In this document: piece after piece, positions 6,887 to 15,075 of the stretch | Numbering within the stretch: position 1 is the stretch's first letter | Layout: each line of letters starts with the position of its first letter | Source: an uncultured Candidatus Poseidoniales archaeon | Lineage (GTDB): Archaea; Thermoplasmatota; Poseidoniia; Poseidoniales; Thalassarchaeaceae | DNA length: 42,565 nt | Direction of reading: 5' to 3' | Assembly (NCBI GenBank): GCA_902573115.1 | Contig: CACGIM010000005.1 | Span: 1 to 42,565, forward strand | Program-made: the position numbers and the translations under genes | Notes under the pieces: model-generated | Told to the model about the DNA's origin: nothing | Database searches by the model: none | What the model saw: the letters and a program-made list of their open reading frames with translations, nothing else

Positions 6887-7501
6887 GTGCATAATTCTGC
6901 TATCGAGGTATTCAGCCGATGGGCATTGGAAGGACGTGACGAGGGTATGGAAAATGGCCATGCACCAAGTGTAGAGGTAATGATTTCGAAGGTATTGCCA
7001 AGGCTTGGAAATCAATTCAAATCAATAGATGTTGGCTGCGGTAATGGATGGGCCGTGAGGAGATTATCAAAGTTGACTGATTGCGCATCAAGTATGGGGG
7101 TGGATGGTTCTACAGCTATGATAAATAAAGCAAAGAAAATCGACCCAGAAGGAAACTATGAGGTCGGTAACTTACCGAGCTGGTCTCCTCATGAAAAGGT
7201 AGACCTAGTCTTCAGCATGGAATTTATCTATTATCTTGAGGATCCATCTAAATTCATTAAGTTAACCCATGATAAATGGTTATTAGATGGTGGAACTATT
7301 GCTATTGGTATGGATCATTATCTCGAGAATGAATCAAGCCTTTCATGGCCGGATTCAATGAACTTGAAATTGGCCACTAGGAGCATTCAGGATTGGCTAT
7401 TTGAATTCAAAAACGCTGGATTCACCAATCTAGAGCATTACCAAACTGGAAGAAAGGATAATTGGGCTGGGACTCTGATAATATTGGGCACAAAAGAATA
7501 A
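6887..7501 (+). CDS. Class I SAM-dependent methyltransferase
   Basis: A 204-residue Rossmann-fold methyltransferase. The SAM-binding motif I is SIDVGCGNGWAVRRL; GVDGSTAMINKA is the acidic motif II region, GNLPSW is a motif III-like loop, and DLVFSMEFIYYLEDP is motif IV. The general layout resembles UbiE/Methyltransf_11 proteins. It has a GTG start preceded by a ~105-bp gap containing AT-rich TATA-like sequence (GATATACC), so it probably has its own promoter. The substrate cannot be read from sequence; the absence of a DPPY-type motif argues against base N-methylation. Confidence 0.85.
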   Translation: MHNSAIEVFSRWALEGRDEGMENGHAPSVEVMISKVLPRLGNQFKSIDVGCGNGWAVRRLSKLTDCASSMGVDGSTAMINKAKKIDPEGNYEVGNLPSWSPHEKVDLVFSMEFIYYLEDPSKFIKLTHDKWLLDGGTIAIGMDHYLENESSLSWPDSMNLKLATRSIQDWLFEFKNAGFTNLEHYQTGRKDNWAGTLIILGTKE

Positions 7502-7560
7502 GATGATACTGGATAGGACAATCTAAAGTATACAAATTCCGACATAAGGGTCTTTTGATC

Positions 7561-7854
7561 TCATTTTTTCTTTGATTTACCAACAGAAGGAGTAAGCTCT
7601 CTAGATTTTCTACTTCGACCCAGTAAAGATAGGACCCACCAGCCAAAAGAGAGTATGGGTGTTGAGACGAACAACACTACCAAAAGCCAAATGAGAGGCA
7701 TCCCGTTTGATATGGGCCATGCCCATATTGAAACAGAAACTATTGTGGCGATTAATAGAATCCTGGAGGCCTCACTCGGGGTATCCCTTCCATTGTGGTC
7801 TAGGCGGGGAGATAGTAGAATGTCACCATAACTCACAACAATTCCCCATTTCAA
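7561..7854 (-). CDS. Small two-helix membrane protein
   Basis: A 97-residue minus-strand ORF with a TTG start. Two hydrophobic segments (ILLIATIVSVSIWAWPI and LIWLLVVLFVSTPILSFGWWVL) are separated by a short turn and followed by a basic tail ending GKSKKK, which should lie in the cytoplasm. The arrangement recalls short PLDc_N-like membrane domains but is not convincing. It converges on the methyltransferase gene. An in-frame GTG (VSYGDILL) could be the true start. The function is unknown, and it might be a spurious ORF, although the clean membrane pattern favours a real gene. Confidence 0.5.
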   Translation of the reverse strand: MKWGIVVSYGDILLSPRLDHNGRDTPSEASRILLIATIVSVSIWAWPISNGMPLIWLLVVLFVSTPILSFGWWVLSLLGRSRKSRELTPSVGKSKKK

Positions 7855-7967
7855 TTAAGAATCTCAGGTTAAATCCCCATCAATGCTCCACTGCTCAAAG
7901 ATGTATTCATATTCCTCCAATCTGAAAACTAACAGATCTTCCCTCTCTTGAGGTTGAATTTTATTTT

Positions 7968-8564
7968 CTATATTAAAGCCCCCAGAGCTTCTTCAATAAT
8001 TGAGTAATCTGGATAGTAAGTTTTGCTTTGCCAAATAACGATACCTCCGGAGTCTATCACTTGAAGCGTAGGAGTGACCGGGTTGTTGAAAGCTTCTGGT
8101 AGTGGGACCGAGCTTTGCTCTCCAGTAGAAGCGTCCCAAGCAGTGTCTGTCTCTGAGGGTACTAGAACTGGCCACGGGCTGTATTGTTTTGATGAGTTAT
8201 TACCGTAGGTGTCGTATACATATTGGGTCTCCTCAAAATTGGGATATCTGTGAATCGTAACCACATTCGCATCTTCGTGTATTGTGCCATTTTGCATACA
8301 CTGCCGAATCATTTCTGTCCATAGATGGCAGCCATTACATCCAGCCGCTGCCCAAAGAATCAGAGTACTATTGTTTCCTGATTGCTCAAGCAAATTGTAG
8401 TCTCGAGTTATGTCTATTTCCCTACCTAGAGTTTTCGCAATCACGTTAACGCCCTGCAATTCCTCATCATTTTCGCCTTGGATGATCTCTAAATCTTCGA
8501 CAACAGGTGAAGTGCAACCAGGTAGAATGAACAATACTATCAAGATGGTTACTACTCTGTCCAC
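7968..8564 (-). CDS. Thioredoxin-like membrane lipoprotein
   Basis: The 198-residue product begins with a signal peptide (VVTILIVLFILPGC) whose LPGC lipobox puts the lipid-modified cysteine at residue 17, so it should be anchored outside the membrane. After an acidic linker the LILWAAAGCNGCHLW segment provides a CxxC pair (C76, C79) at the place used by TlpA/thioredoxin folds, and NPVTPTLQVIDSGG contains the cis-Pro loop typical of thioredoxins. The role is probably extracytoplasmic thiol exchange. The start is a GTG. It lies 37 bp downstream of the photolyase fusion gene on the same strand and may be co-transcribed with it. Confidence 0.75.
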   Translation of the reverse strand: MDRVVTILIVLFILPGCTSPVVEDLEIIQGENDEELQGVNVIAKTLGREIDITRDYNLLEQSGNNSTLILWAAAGCNGCHLWTEMIRQCMQNGTIHEDANVVTIHRYPNFEETQYVYDTYGNNSSKQYSPWPVLVPSETDTAWDASTGEQSSVPLPEAFNNPVTPTLQVIDSGGIVIWQSKTYYPDYSIIEEALGALI

Positions 8565-8601
8565 ACCTTACTGACGTTCCCACAAGAGATAAATTGTTGT
8601 T

Positions 8602-10947
8602 CTACCAATCAAATAAAGATGCCTGAATCCGACTCCTTCTAAACGCTGATTCAAATTTTGACAGGTGCAAATTGGATACCGCTCTTGCTGCGGATTCTAA
8701 AGCGGCACCGGAGGTTCCAATTTCCATACCAAAAGCATCACCAATAAATGAGACGCCATTTTTTGATAACACTGATTCAGGGCCCGAGAAAGGCGTGCTG
8801 TATCTCCACTTGTGAGACTTCCATCCATCACTACACAAACCCATTCTTTCAGAAATTATTTTTGTTATTTGATCTAAGCTATTTTCAATTAATATTTCGC
8901 TATAATCCGAAGAAAGCTCTACTAGCAACGTCGAATCGTCTACTTTAGTTAGATTATATCCTTCAGGAACCGTTTGTGGGATATCTTGAAAGGGCCCCCA
9001 TGAGATAATTTTGGAATAACTTTGCCCCATAATTTCTAGCCCCAACCAACTGGCTATCACGATGGCCTGCTCCACAGGAACTGCCACTATGACTTTGTCA
9101 TGGGTTGATACATTCACATCTCCATCAAAATCCCTAGTTAGCCTCACTCCATTTTTGATGACATCTATGTGTGTTATCCTTTGGCTGAGACGAACGTCTG
9201 ATCCTTGAGACAAATGATTTAGAAGGTCTGGAATAGGCTTGAGAGGTATCAGAGTGGACCCATTACGCTTAACAAACCCAAGCCTTTCCCACTCTTCGGT
9301 AAATCTATCCATCCATCTCGGGATGGAATCCAAGGATCTTGACCCCAAATGAAAGATTTCGCCACTGTCTGTATTCCAACCCGTTAGCCTACCACCTATC
9401 CGAGCACCCTTGTCCCAAATGGTCACCTTGTGGCCAAGATCGGTGAGTAGCCTAGCAGCAAACATTCCCGACAACCCGCCTCCAATAATTCCTATATCCA
9501 AAGGAATACCTCCGGCCGGCCTATTTGTTATATCGACGTATTCTGCAATGTCTATACGGTTCTGGTGGGACAGAGTAGGTCTTTTACGAATTTTACCCAT
9601 TACCGCGTCTACAGGTCCGAATGCTCTGTCGAAAAGTCCGAAGCACCATTGAACTCCAGCTATCGAACTAGGATCTCTACCATCAAGCGCAAATCTGTTA
9701 TTCTGTTCTAACGCAATTTTCATTGCTTCTTCAGGGTCATCTACCCAATTTGCAAACGCTTTTCCCCATGTCATCCTAACATTATTATGCATTGTTCCGT
9801 GTCTGACTAAACCTGTCTGTGCAGAATCCCAGAGGACATCTCCGGTGCAACTTCTCTCCAACTCCATCGGTGATAACTCGGATATTGTTCCGGTTCTATC
9901 CGCCCATGATGAACTTGCCCACTCGGGAATATTCGACCATCGTTCAGGATGTTTTAACGCATGGGCATGGTGTTGTGCATGTTCCCTGAATACAAGCATC
10001 TCATCAAGAAACTTCTCTGCCCCTTTGCCTCCTATCGCTGAGGTTTCCCTTACGATTTGTGTCACAGATATCATGCCATAATGGATCCAAGGGGACATTC
10101 CGCTAACCCCATCTCTCAAGGCAGCATTGTTTCTGTTCAAGTGGTATCGCCTAAGTCCTGTTTTACACCAATTTTCCCAACGGGCTGTCGCAGATGAAGA
10201 ACCCCCTCGTAGTTCTTTAACAGGTACTACGGTGGGGTCAATGTCACAACCGGACATAAGCTCCGCACCTCCATCATTTGTTAGCTCAAGCCGTACATCA
10301 ACAGGGCTAAAGGGTGGATTCCATGTTTCTGGCATTCCTTTGGGCCGCAACTTCATTCTAGGCCAATTTAGGCTTGCCCGTTTCTTCATCTGGTTTTTTG
10401 TGGCTTCTCTGAATCTAAAGGGCCTGTCAATTGTTTTACCAAAAACAGGCCTTGGCAAAACACAATGTGAGTCTACCTCCACTAAACAACAATTTCCGTA
10501 CAACCTTTCTGACCAACTAGCCCATGGCTCAAGATCAACCATATCGGTAATTACCAACCCTGACTCCTTAGCCAATTCAATAAGATATGGCCCCCTACTT
10601 CCCTTTCTAGATACATGAACGATGTGATCAACACCTAAGGACTCAGCTCTGTCTGCTACATCTGCAGCCCCTTCGAGTAAGAATCTGTGATGTCTGTAGG
10701 AAGCGTGAGGGTACCTTTCATCGATCCCATGGTATATGAGCAGCGGAACGTCTTTTGTTGAAGCAATATGGATCGCAGTGTCGAATGTCGGGCACTCATC
10801 TAACCTGATCGCCGTTCGCATCCAGTGCAATACGAATGAAGGGTTTTCACAGACCCTATTTGATTTGATTAGACACCGTTCTTCCAGGTGTTCAGGTAAG
10901 CCGAGTTCTTGGAGCACAGAACGGAATAGATGTATGAACCATTTCAA
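8602..10947 (-). CDS. DNA photolyase fused to a renalase-like FAD oxidoreductase
   Basis: This is a 781-residue two-part flavoprotein. Residues ~30-465 are a photolyase, most like class II: an N-terminal antenna domain (FVLHWMRTAIRLDE), GMSPWIHYGMISV, FLDEMLVFREHAQHHAHA, HNNVRMTWGKAFANW and LDGRDPSSIAGVQWCFG, the FAD-binding/catalytic blocks. From about residue 484 a second Rossmann domain begins (DIGIIGGGLSGMFAARLL, then GARIGGRL) and ends with GDAFGMEIGTSGAALESAA, as in renalase/amine-oxidase-like FAD enzymes. The last seven residues QASLFDW resemble a PCNA-interacting PIP box. Likely light-driven pyrimidine-dimer repair; what the oxidoreductase half does is unknown. The start follows the track; divergent to the next gene. 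Confidence 0.88.
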   Translation of the reverse strand: MKWFIHLFRSVLQELGLPEHLEERCLIKSNRVCENPSFVLHWMRTAIRLDECPTFDTAIHIASTKDVPLLIYHGIDERYPHASYRHHRFLLEGAADVADRAESLGVDHIVHVSRKGSRGPYLIELAKESGLVITDMVDLEPWASWSERLYGNCCLVEVDSHCVLPRPVFGKTIDRPFRFREATKNQMKKRASLNWPRMKLRPKGMPETWNPPFSPVDVRLELTNDGGAELMSGCDIDPTVVPVKELRGGSSSATARWENWCKTGLRRYHLNRNNAALRDGVSGMSPWIHYGMISVTQIVRETSAIGGKGAEKFLDEMLVFREHAQHHAHALKHPERWSNIPEWASSSWADRTGTISELSPMELERSCTGDVLWDSAQTGLVRHGTMHNNVRMTWGKAFANWVDDPEEAMKIALEQNNRFALDGRDPSSIAGVQWCFGLFDRAFGPVDAVMGKIRKRPTLSHQNRIDIAEYVDITNRPAGGIPLDIGIIGGGLSGMFAARLLTDLGHKVTIWDKGARIGGRLTGWNTDSGEIFHLGSRSLDSIPRWMDRFTEEWERLGFVKRNGSTLIPLKPIPDLLNHLSQGSDVRLSQRITHIDVIKNGVRLTRDFDGDVNVSTHDKVIVAVPVEQAIVIASWLGLEIMGQSYSKIISWGPFQDIPQTVPEGYNLTKVDDSTLLVELSSDYSEILIENSLDQITKIISERMGLCSDGWKSHKWRYSTPFSGPESVLSKNGVSFIGDAFGMEIGTSGAALESAARAVSNLHLSKFESAFRRSRIQASLFDW

Positions 10948-11076
10948 ATGTCGTTATTCTGTAATTGTCATTTTTGAATTTGACTAGAATGGTCAATAAA
11001 AAATATTAGAATTTAGTAGATATTGACTTAAAATCTCGTACAAGCCACTAAAAATGAAATTTTTTGGAACAAGTGC

Positions 11077-11964
11077 ATGATTCCCCTCATCGATAGATGC
11101 CATCAGCTAGTCTTGGGTGATGAGACAGCTAACTTAGTTAGGAAGTTAGCAATACTATCGGCGATTCTTGGTTTTGTCGCTCATATTGTGGTTTGGGTGT
11201 TTCACGACTTAGGTCATATCACGATATCAGGCGACTCATCAGAATTAGTAAAATCTCCACTCTCAACATTGTATACTCCATTTTCGATTCTTTTGGCATA
11301 CGAGGTATATGAGCTAATAAGAACAATACCTGACTCGTTTTCATCATCCGTAGGGAAACAGTTTGAAATTGCCACTTTGTTGGTAGTGCGAGAAATATTG
11401 AAGAGACTTTCAGAAATAGAAATCACAGGTGATTGGTCAATAGGCGAAGACTTGAGCATCCTCCTTGTAGAGTGTGCTGCGTTCATAGTCCTCTTCTACA
11501 CCTCTATTTCCTACCACAAAATATCACTTGAAATCCAACATGAGGATGATCCATCAGGTCTAGTTTCCTCATTCATATCGTACAAGAAGATCATCGCAAC
11601 TGCAATGGTACCAGTCTTCTTATCAATCGCTGCATTTTCATTTGTTAGTTGGCTAAACGATGCCAATGATGGCGGAGGAGGTGTAGATCGCGGAATCTTC
11701 TTTCTGGAATTCTTCACTTTTCTCATACTCGCTGATATTTTGATTTTGCTAATCTCGTATTGGTTTTACACAGATTTTGCTAATCTTGCTAGAAATACAG
11801 GTTTCGTACTATCCACCGTCGTCATTAGGGTGGCTATTTCTTCCTCGGGCCTCTCTTCCATGATACTCTTCAGCCTAAGTGGCGTGCTAGGAGTCGCTAT
11901 CATAGGAATTTCCAGTAGATTGAATCTCGATTTTGAGAGATATAACGGCACAATTCGAAATTGA
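11077..11964 (+). CDS. Polytopic membrane protein, unknown
   Basis: A 295-residue protein with about six or seven membrane helices, for example LAILSAILGFVAHIVVWVF, ILLVECAAFIVLFYTSISY, ATAMVPVFLSIAAFSFVSWL and FFTFLILADILILLISYWF. Between helices one and three, STLYTPFSILLAYEVYELI and a ~50-residue cytoplasmic or external stretch are present. A Gly-rich loop (DANDGGGGVDRG) precedes the fifth helix. I see no transporter, kinase or enzyme motif. It is divergent from the photolyase fusion across a 129-bp AT-rich gap, which probably holds both promoters, and is followed after 9 nt by another small membrane gene. Confidence 0.7.
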   Translation: MIPLIDRCHQLVLGDETANLVRKLAILSAILGFVAHIVVWVFHDLGHITISGDSSELVKSPLSTLYTPFSILLAYEVYELIRTIPDSFSSSVGKQFEIATLLVVREILKRLSEIEITGDWSIGEDLSILLVECAAFIVLFYTSISYHKISLEIQHEDDPSGLVSSFISYKKIIATAMVPVFLSIAAFSFVSWLNDANDGGGGVDRGIFFLEFFTFLILADILILLISYWFYTDFANLARNTGFVLSTVVIRVAISSSGLSSMILFSLSGVLGVAIIGISSRLNLDFERYNGTIRN

Positions 11965-11973
11965 CATCGGGGG

Positions 11974-12198
11974 ATGCAACAACTTATGGATGAGAAATTT
12001 GCTGAAAATCTACCCTGGCCGTTCCATATTATTCCCATAATATTCGGACTTTTTGGACTAATATTAGGTGTTAGATTGGTAGAACAGTTCGGACCTTTAG
12101 CGAGGACTATATTTCCTTCAATTTGTATGGTAATTGGAGGATTTGGAGGGTTACTACTAATTGGATACATCTCTGATAATCTCAGGCCTTCTTCATAG
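11974..12198 (+). CDS. Small two-helix membrane protein
   Basis: A 74-residue protein. After a short polar N-terminus two hydrophobic helices are seen: FHIIPIIFGLFGLILGVRLV and FPSICMVIGGFGGLLLIGYI, with a Gly-rich face that could favour helix packing. It starts 9 nt after the preceding polytopic membrane gene, so the two are probably one transcript. It converges on trmJ with 1 nt between the stops. No family is recognised. Confidence 0.55.
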   Translation: MQQLMDEKFAENLPWPFHIIPIIFGLFGLILGVRLVEQFGPLARTIFPSICMVIGGFGGLLLIGYISDNLRPSS

Positions 12199-12199
12199 A

Positions 12200-12955
12200 T
12201 TACAGGTTATCCTCAAACGAATCCGAAGCAATTGATATAGCCCCAATTATACGATGAACCTCATCTTCTTTGGGAAGGCCACGAAATATCACTCTCAGGA
12301 GAGTTTCCTGAATGCCCTGTCGTTTGTGTTCCTTTGTGGGCATTAGCCGTGTAAATCTAGAAACTTCCGATCTAAGTTGATCTCTCAATCTAGAATTTAG
12401 GAGCCTTCCACCAGTCCCTGACGTAATGTCAGAATTGGAGTTTGTATACCAAGAAAAACAAAGTATTGCTACCGCATGACTGAGGTTTAGTATTGGATAG
12501 CCCTCCCATGTTGGAATAGTGACAAGGACATCGCACAATCGAAGCTCGTCATTTAGCAGACCCTTTCCCTCGGGCCCAAACACCATCGCAACCTTTCCGT
12601 CAACACCTGATAACCTCTCGGGTAGCTCCTCTGGCAATAGGAAGTGCCTCATCGATGTCCTATCCCCGTCTTCTCTTTTTCCCGATGTGCCAACAACTAG
12701 GGAACAATCGGAACACGCCTCTCTAATACTCTCGACTTTTTTACTGCTGTCAAGTACTTCCTGCGCGTTCTTTGCCCTCTTCCTAGTCTCATCAGACCAC
12801 TCTCCGGACCTACCTACAACCCTCAGATCCTTTATGCCGAAGTTTAGCATAGACCGTGCAACGGCACCAATGTTTCCATCATGTTCCGGATTAACCAAAA
12901 CAATACAGACATTATTCGAGAAAGAAGGAAGCACACCTTCTCTCCTATCCCCCAT
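12200..12955 (-). CDS. trmJ: TrmJ-type tRNA (cytidine/uridine-2'-O)-methyltransferase
   Basis: A SPOUT-class RNA methyltransferase that methylates the ribose at position 32 of tRNA anticodon loops in its family. Motif 1 is VLVNPEHDGNIGAVARSM, motif 2 AMVFGPEGKGL and motif 3 IPTWEGYPILNLSHAVAIL, which form the trefoil-knot SAM site. The ~70-residue C-terminus (QRSEV-like helices and TLLRVIFRGLPKEDEVHRI) matches the dimerising helical tail of TrmJ/LasT. It is 251 residues, normal for archaeal TrmJ. It is the last gene of the ribosomal-protein run on the minus strand, 36 bp after eS17, a sensible translation-linked neighbour. Confidence 0.9.
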   Translation of the reverse strand: MGDRREGVLPSFSNNVCIVLVNPEHDGNIGAVARSMLNFGIKDLRVVGRSGEWSDETRKRAKNAQEVLDSSKKVESIREACSDCSLVVGTSGKREDGDRTSMRHFLLPEELPERLSGVDGKVAMVFGPEGKGLLNDELRLCDVLVTIPTWEGYPILNLSHAVAILCFSWYTNSNSDITSGTGGRLLNSRLRDQLRSEVSRFTRLMPTKEHKRQGIQETLLRVIFRGLPKEDEVHRIIGAISIASDSFEDNL

Positions 12956-12991
12956 AACACTTGGACCTAGTCTTCAGTGATGAGCTATGCG

Positions 12992-13183
12992 CTAATCTAC
13001 TCTGCGTTGTTTATACCGCGTTATATAACCAGCAATCCAATTCCTCATTCTCTTGTTATCAACATCTGAGAACTCTGAGACTAGGTGCTTGTTCTTCTCG
13101 AAGTCGTCAGTGAATTGATCGGGATATGTTTCAACCAACCTTAGCGCCCTTGACTTGATGAATGAAGGCCTTATATTTCCCAT
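12992..13183 (-). CDS. rps17e: Ribosomal protein eS17
   Basis: A 63-residue basic protein with the archaeal/eukaryotic S17e pattern: [20 protein letters not shown], then [12 protein letters not shown] and [13 protein letters not shown]. Archaeal S17e is about 60-70 residues and has the same K-R-[LM]-R-N-x-I-A-G-Y-[IV]-T core, so identification is good despite small size. It is a component of the small-subunit body/beak region. The gene ends 36 bp upstream of trmJ and starts 2 bp after eL31, inside a compact ribosomal operon. In many archaea eIF6 follows eL31, so this order is lineage-specific. Confidence 0.85.
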   Translation of the reverse strand: MGNIRPSFIKSRALRLVETYPDQFTDDFEKNKHLVSEFSDVDNKRMRNWIAGYITRYKQRRVD

Positions 13184-13185
13184 AA

Positions 13186-13449
13186 TTACTCCTCCAATAG
13201 CTTGACTTCCAATGGAAAGCCCTCCTCTCTAGTACACACGACCTTAATTTTCCTAGGCGGATTTTGCATCCCCCGTTTCCAGATCACATGGTTGATCGAC
13301 TCATCAATCCAAATATCTTCTTCCTCTGTCTTCTTCATGTGTTGAGCAACATGGCTCTTTACCTCAGCCATCGCCCTCTTGGCTCTGTGCGTACGGGGTA
13401 CTTTCCATGCTGCCCTAAGGGGTATTGTGAGTTCTTTCACTTCTGCCAT
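13186..13449 (-). CDS. rpl31e: Ribosomal protein eL31
   Basis: An 87-residue basic protein matching archaeal L31e: [21 protein letters not shown], the helix [13 protein letters not shown], and the central block [20 protein letters not shown], ending with a strand RKIKVVC and the acidic tail EVKLLEE. It lies near the polypeptide exit tunnel in known ribosomes. The start ATG is 4 bp after the eL39 stop, and the stop is 2 bp before eS17. This eL39-eL31 pairing is a classic archaeal gene order. Confidence 0.95.
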   Translation of the reverse strand: MAEVKELTIPLRAAWKVPRTHRAKRAMAEVKSHVAQHMKKTEEEDIWIDESINHVIWKRGMQNPPRKIKVVCTREEGFPLEVKLLEE

Positions 13450-13453
13450 TCTT

Positions 13454-13609
13454 TCACCTCTGAAGTTTTGAGCGTCTCCACATGTGCCTCTTAGGATGTG
13501 AATTGGTCTTTCTGTTTGTTCTCATTACAACCCAAACTGGTACCCTCTTATTCTGCTTAGTCACTTTGTTGAGCCGCTTTTTTTTCGCAAAAGGTTTGTT
13601 TCTGGCCAT
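13454..13609 (-). CDS. rpl39e: Ribosomal protein eL39
   Basis: The real gene starts at the internal ATG giving [20 protein letters not shown], not at the track's 13648 start, which runs back into eS19. At 51 residues it has the exact length and composition of archaeal L39e: a highly basic protein with [29 protein letters not shown]-type ending, which lines the ribosomal exit tunnel. The start lies 1 bp after the eS19 stop. The ORF is below the track's own cutoff once trimmed. Confidence 0.95.
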   Translation of the reverse strand: MARNKPFAKKKRLNKVTKQNKRVPVWVVMRTNRKTNSHPKRHMWRRSKLQR

Positions 13610-13610
13610 G

Positions 13611-14081
13611 TTAGTACCCCTCCAGTCCAGGGTATCGTTGTTCAGCAATATCTCTTACAGAGTGGGCGATTTCATCTAGTAGGCTTTGACCCTTCGCGCT
13701 AACAACTTTGCCTCTATTTACAGTACCAGCTGGGTTCATTGCATCTTCTAGAAGCCCAGATTCAGAGAGCTGTTGTAGGATTTTCCTAGATATGTTCCTA
13801 GATCCCGCCACGGCCTTGTTCTTTTTCACGCCTCTATCTTTGGCCCCTCCAAACTCTTGAGAAATTCTGTTCACTCCAATGGGCCCCTTTATTGCTACCT
13901 TACGTAGTACTGAAGCTGACCTAGTGTGCCACCAGTCTTCTTGGACCGGAGGCCTTTCTCTGTGCGTGCCGGTCTTAACGTGAGAAGCCCACTCTGGCGG
14001 TTTAATCGAGTTCTCAGACCGTAACTTGTCAGCGAGACCAGCTATTAGCAGGTCTGCGGGGACGTCGTAGTAGGTTGTCAT
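13611..14081 (-). CDS. rps19e: Ribosomal protein eS19
   Basis: A 156-residue protein with all archaeal S19e blocks: [37 protein letters not shown], the [16 protein letters not shown] helix, [14 protein letters not shown] and [10 protein letters not shown]. It belongs to the 40S/30S head. It is the first gene of the minus-strand run eS19-eL39-eL31-eS17-trmJ with 1-4 nt spacing among the first four genes. A TATA-like TTAAATA lies about 39 nt upstream of the ATG, and a GGTGAG ribosome site sits between it and the start codon. Confidence 0.96.
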   Translation of the reverse strand: MTTYYDVPADLLIAGLADKLRSENSIKPPEWASHVKTGTHRERPPVQEDWWHTRSASVLRKVAIKGPIGVNRISQEFGGAKDRGVKKNKAVAGSRNISRKILQQLSESGLLEDAMNPAGTVNRGKVVSAKGQSLLDEIAHSVRDIAEQRYPGLEGY

Positions 14082-14116
14082 TTACTCACCGTGCGGGCCG
14101 GCCGTCATAAAGTCCG

Positions 14117-14139
14117 TATTTAACCGTGATGACACGGTT
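14117..14139 (-). promoter_or_regulatory. Ribosomal operon promoter with 7-bp inverted repeat over the BRE side
   Basis: On the minus strand TTAAATA (14117-14123) is centred about 39 nt before the eS19 ATG, which allows a ~13-nt leader carrying GGTGAG. The perfect inverted repeat AACCGTG-ATGA-CACGGTT (14122-14139) overlaps the upstream edge of that box, where TFB's BRE would be. A dimeric regulator bound there could block or aid TFB. The repeat is seen directly; the regulation is inference. Confidence 0.45.
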
Positions 14140-14207
14140 TTGAAACTACTTGCTCTTGATTACGGTTAACGACAAGCATTCAAAAATACGCTCCGACTGG
14201 TAACTAT

Positions 14208-15008
14208 GTGAAGAGATCACTATCTAAGAACCCGAACATGCTCAGAACTATGATCGGGACCGGTCTAACGCTGATAGTACTACTAGCCTTCGCGGTCTAT
14301 TCCAACACTGTAGACTCGGAGTACTACGAATACACCACGACGAACGAGAACCAACAGATGGATCTAACATCTGAGGAGGAGGGCCAATCCGAATGGTATT
14401 ACTCTACTAACGATGCCATAACATGGGTGAACTTTTCAGTTGATGGGGCGCCAGTGGGTTCCGTATTAATCGTGGAGGCGGAAGGAACCAACTGGTCGCA
14501 TTCTCCCAGCCTAGGGTTGGAAGATTCAAACTATATTTGCAATGAGCCAGAGTCGGATTACTCTAGTTTGATAGAGACTTGCGATTACAGTAGGACGCAT
14601 TCAATCGTCCTAGAAAGTGGAAATGGCACTCTAAGGGGCAGAGTTTCTCTAGAGCTGCCAATCAAGGGGAAGGGCTATCTTGAGAGCTCGAGCATAGAGG
14701 AAGCCACAGAAAGGGCACAACAAATGGTCTCAGATGCCAAAAGGACGATAACCTGGAAGATTTCAATAAGCCAAGATGACGAGATAGTTCCCAGCGCCGG
14801 ATTGCTGGTTTCTGGAGACTATGCCAAGCACGAACTGACCGGGTTAGAAAAATTCAAAATTGATCCAATCCAGGAAACAGTTTACAGTTTCTCGGCCCTG
14901 GTCGGTTGCTTCTTCATGGCACTAGTAGTGCCTCTTATGATTTATTTCGCGGCTAGATATAGGGAGAAAAAAGATGAGGAAAAAAGATCAAGCATCGAAG
15001 AAGAATGA
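14208..15008 (+). CDS. Membrane-anchored extracytoplasmic protein, unknown
   Basis: A 266-residue protein with a GTG start. A basic head and helix (TGLTLIVLLAFAVYSNTV) form an N-terminal anchor. A ~190-residue polar, Asp/Glu/Ser-rich domain with three cysteines should face outside; it contains NWS, NFS and NGT sequons. A second helix (FSALVGCFFMALVVPLMIYFAA) and a charged cytoplasmic tail (REKKDEEKRSS) end the protein. The two-helix hairpin with an external domain suggests a sensor or scaffold, but no family is recognised. AAAAATA about 24 nt before the GTG suggests a leaderless transcript, divergent from the ribosomal operon. Confidence 0.7.
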   Translation: MKRSLSKNPNMLRTMIGTGLTLIVLLAFAVYSNTVDSEYYEYTTTNENQQMDLTSEEEGQSEWYYSTNDAITWVNFSVDGAPVGSVLIVEAEGTNWSHSPSLGLEDSNYICNEPESDYSSLIETCDYSRTHSIVLESGNGTLRGRVSLELPIKGKGYLESSSIEEATERAQQMVSDAKRTITWKISISQDDEIVPSAGLLVSGDYAKHELTGLEKFKIDPIQETVYSFSALVGCFFMALVVPLMIYFAARYREKKDEEKRSSIEEE

Positions 15009-15055
15009 ACAATGATCAATATTTAAATTACTGATTTCTGGTATTCAATTATGGA

Positions 15056-15075
15056 ATGCTGAAGTTTAACAGCAT
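15056..15075 (-). terminator. Hairpin at the end of the Cys-rich micropeptide gene
   Basis: On the minus strand ATGCTG-(8 nt)-CAGCAT forms a perfect 6-bp stem that spans the last cysteine codons and stop of the 21-aa ORF; outer GG/CC pairs can extend it with a one-base bulge. No long T-run follows, so it is not a classical terminator and may instead stabilise or regulate the short mRNA. Confidence 0.35.

Noticed and set aside
10127-10618. Plus-strand 163-aa ORF
   Set aside because: It is antisense to the photolyase domain, whose conserved blocks fix the minus strand as coding.
12519-12980. Plus-strand 153-aa ORF
   Set aside because: It is antisense to trmJ and has the Ser/Pro-rich composition typical of a shadow frame.
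12992-13183. eIF6, which often follows eL31 in archaea
   Set aside because: The product is only 63 residues and matches eS17; eIF6 is about 220 residues.
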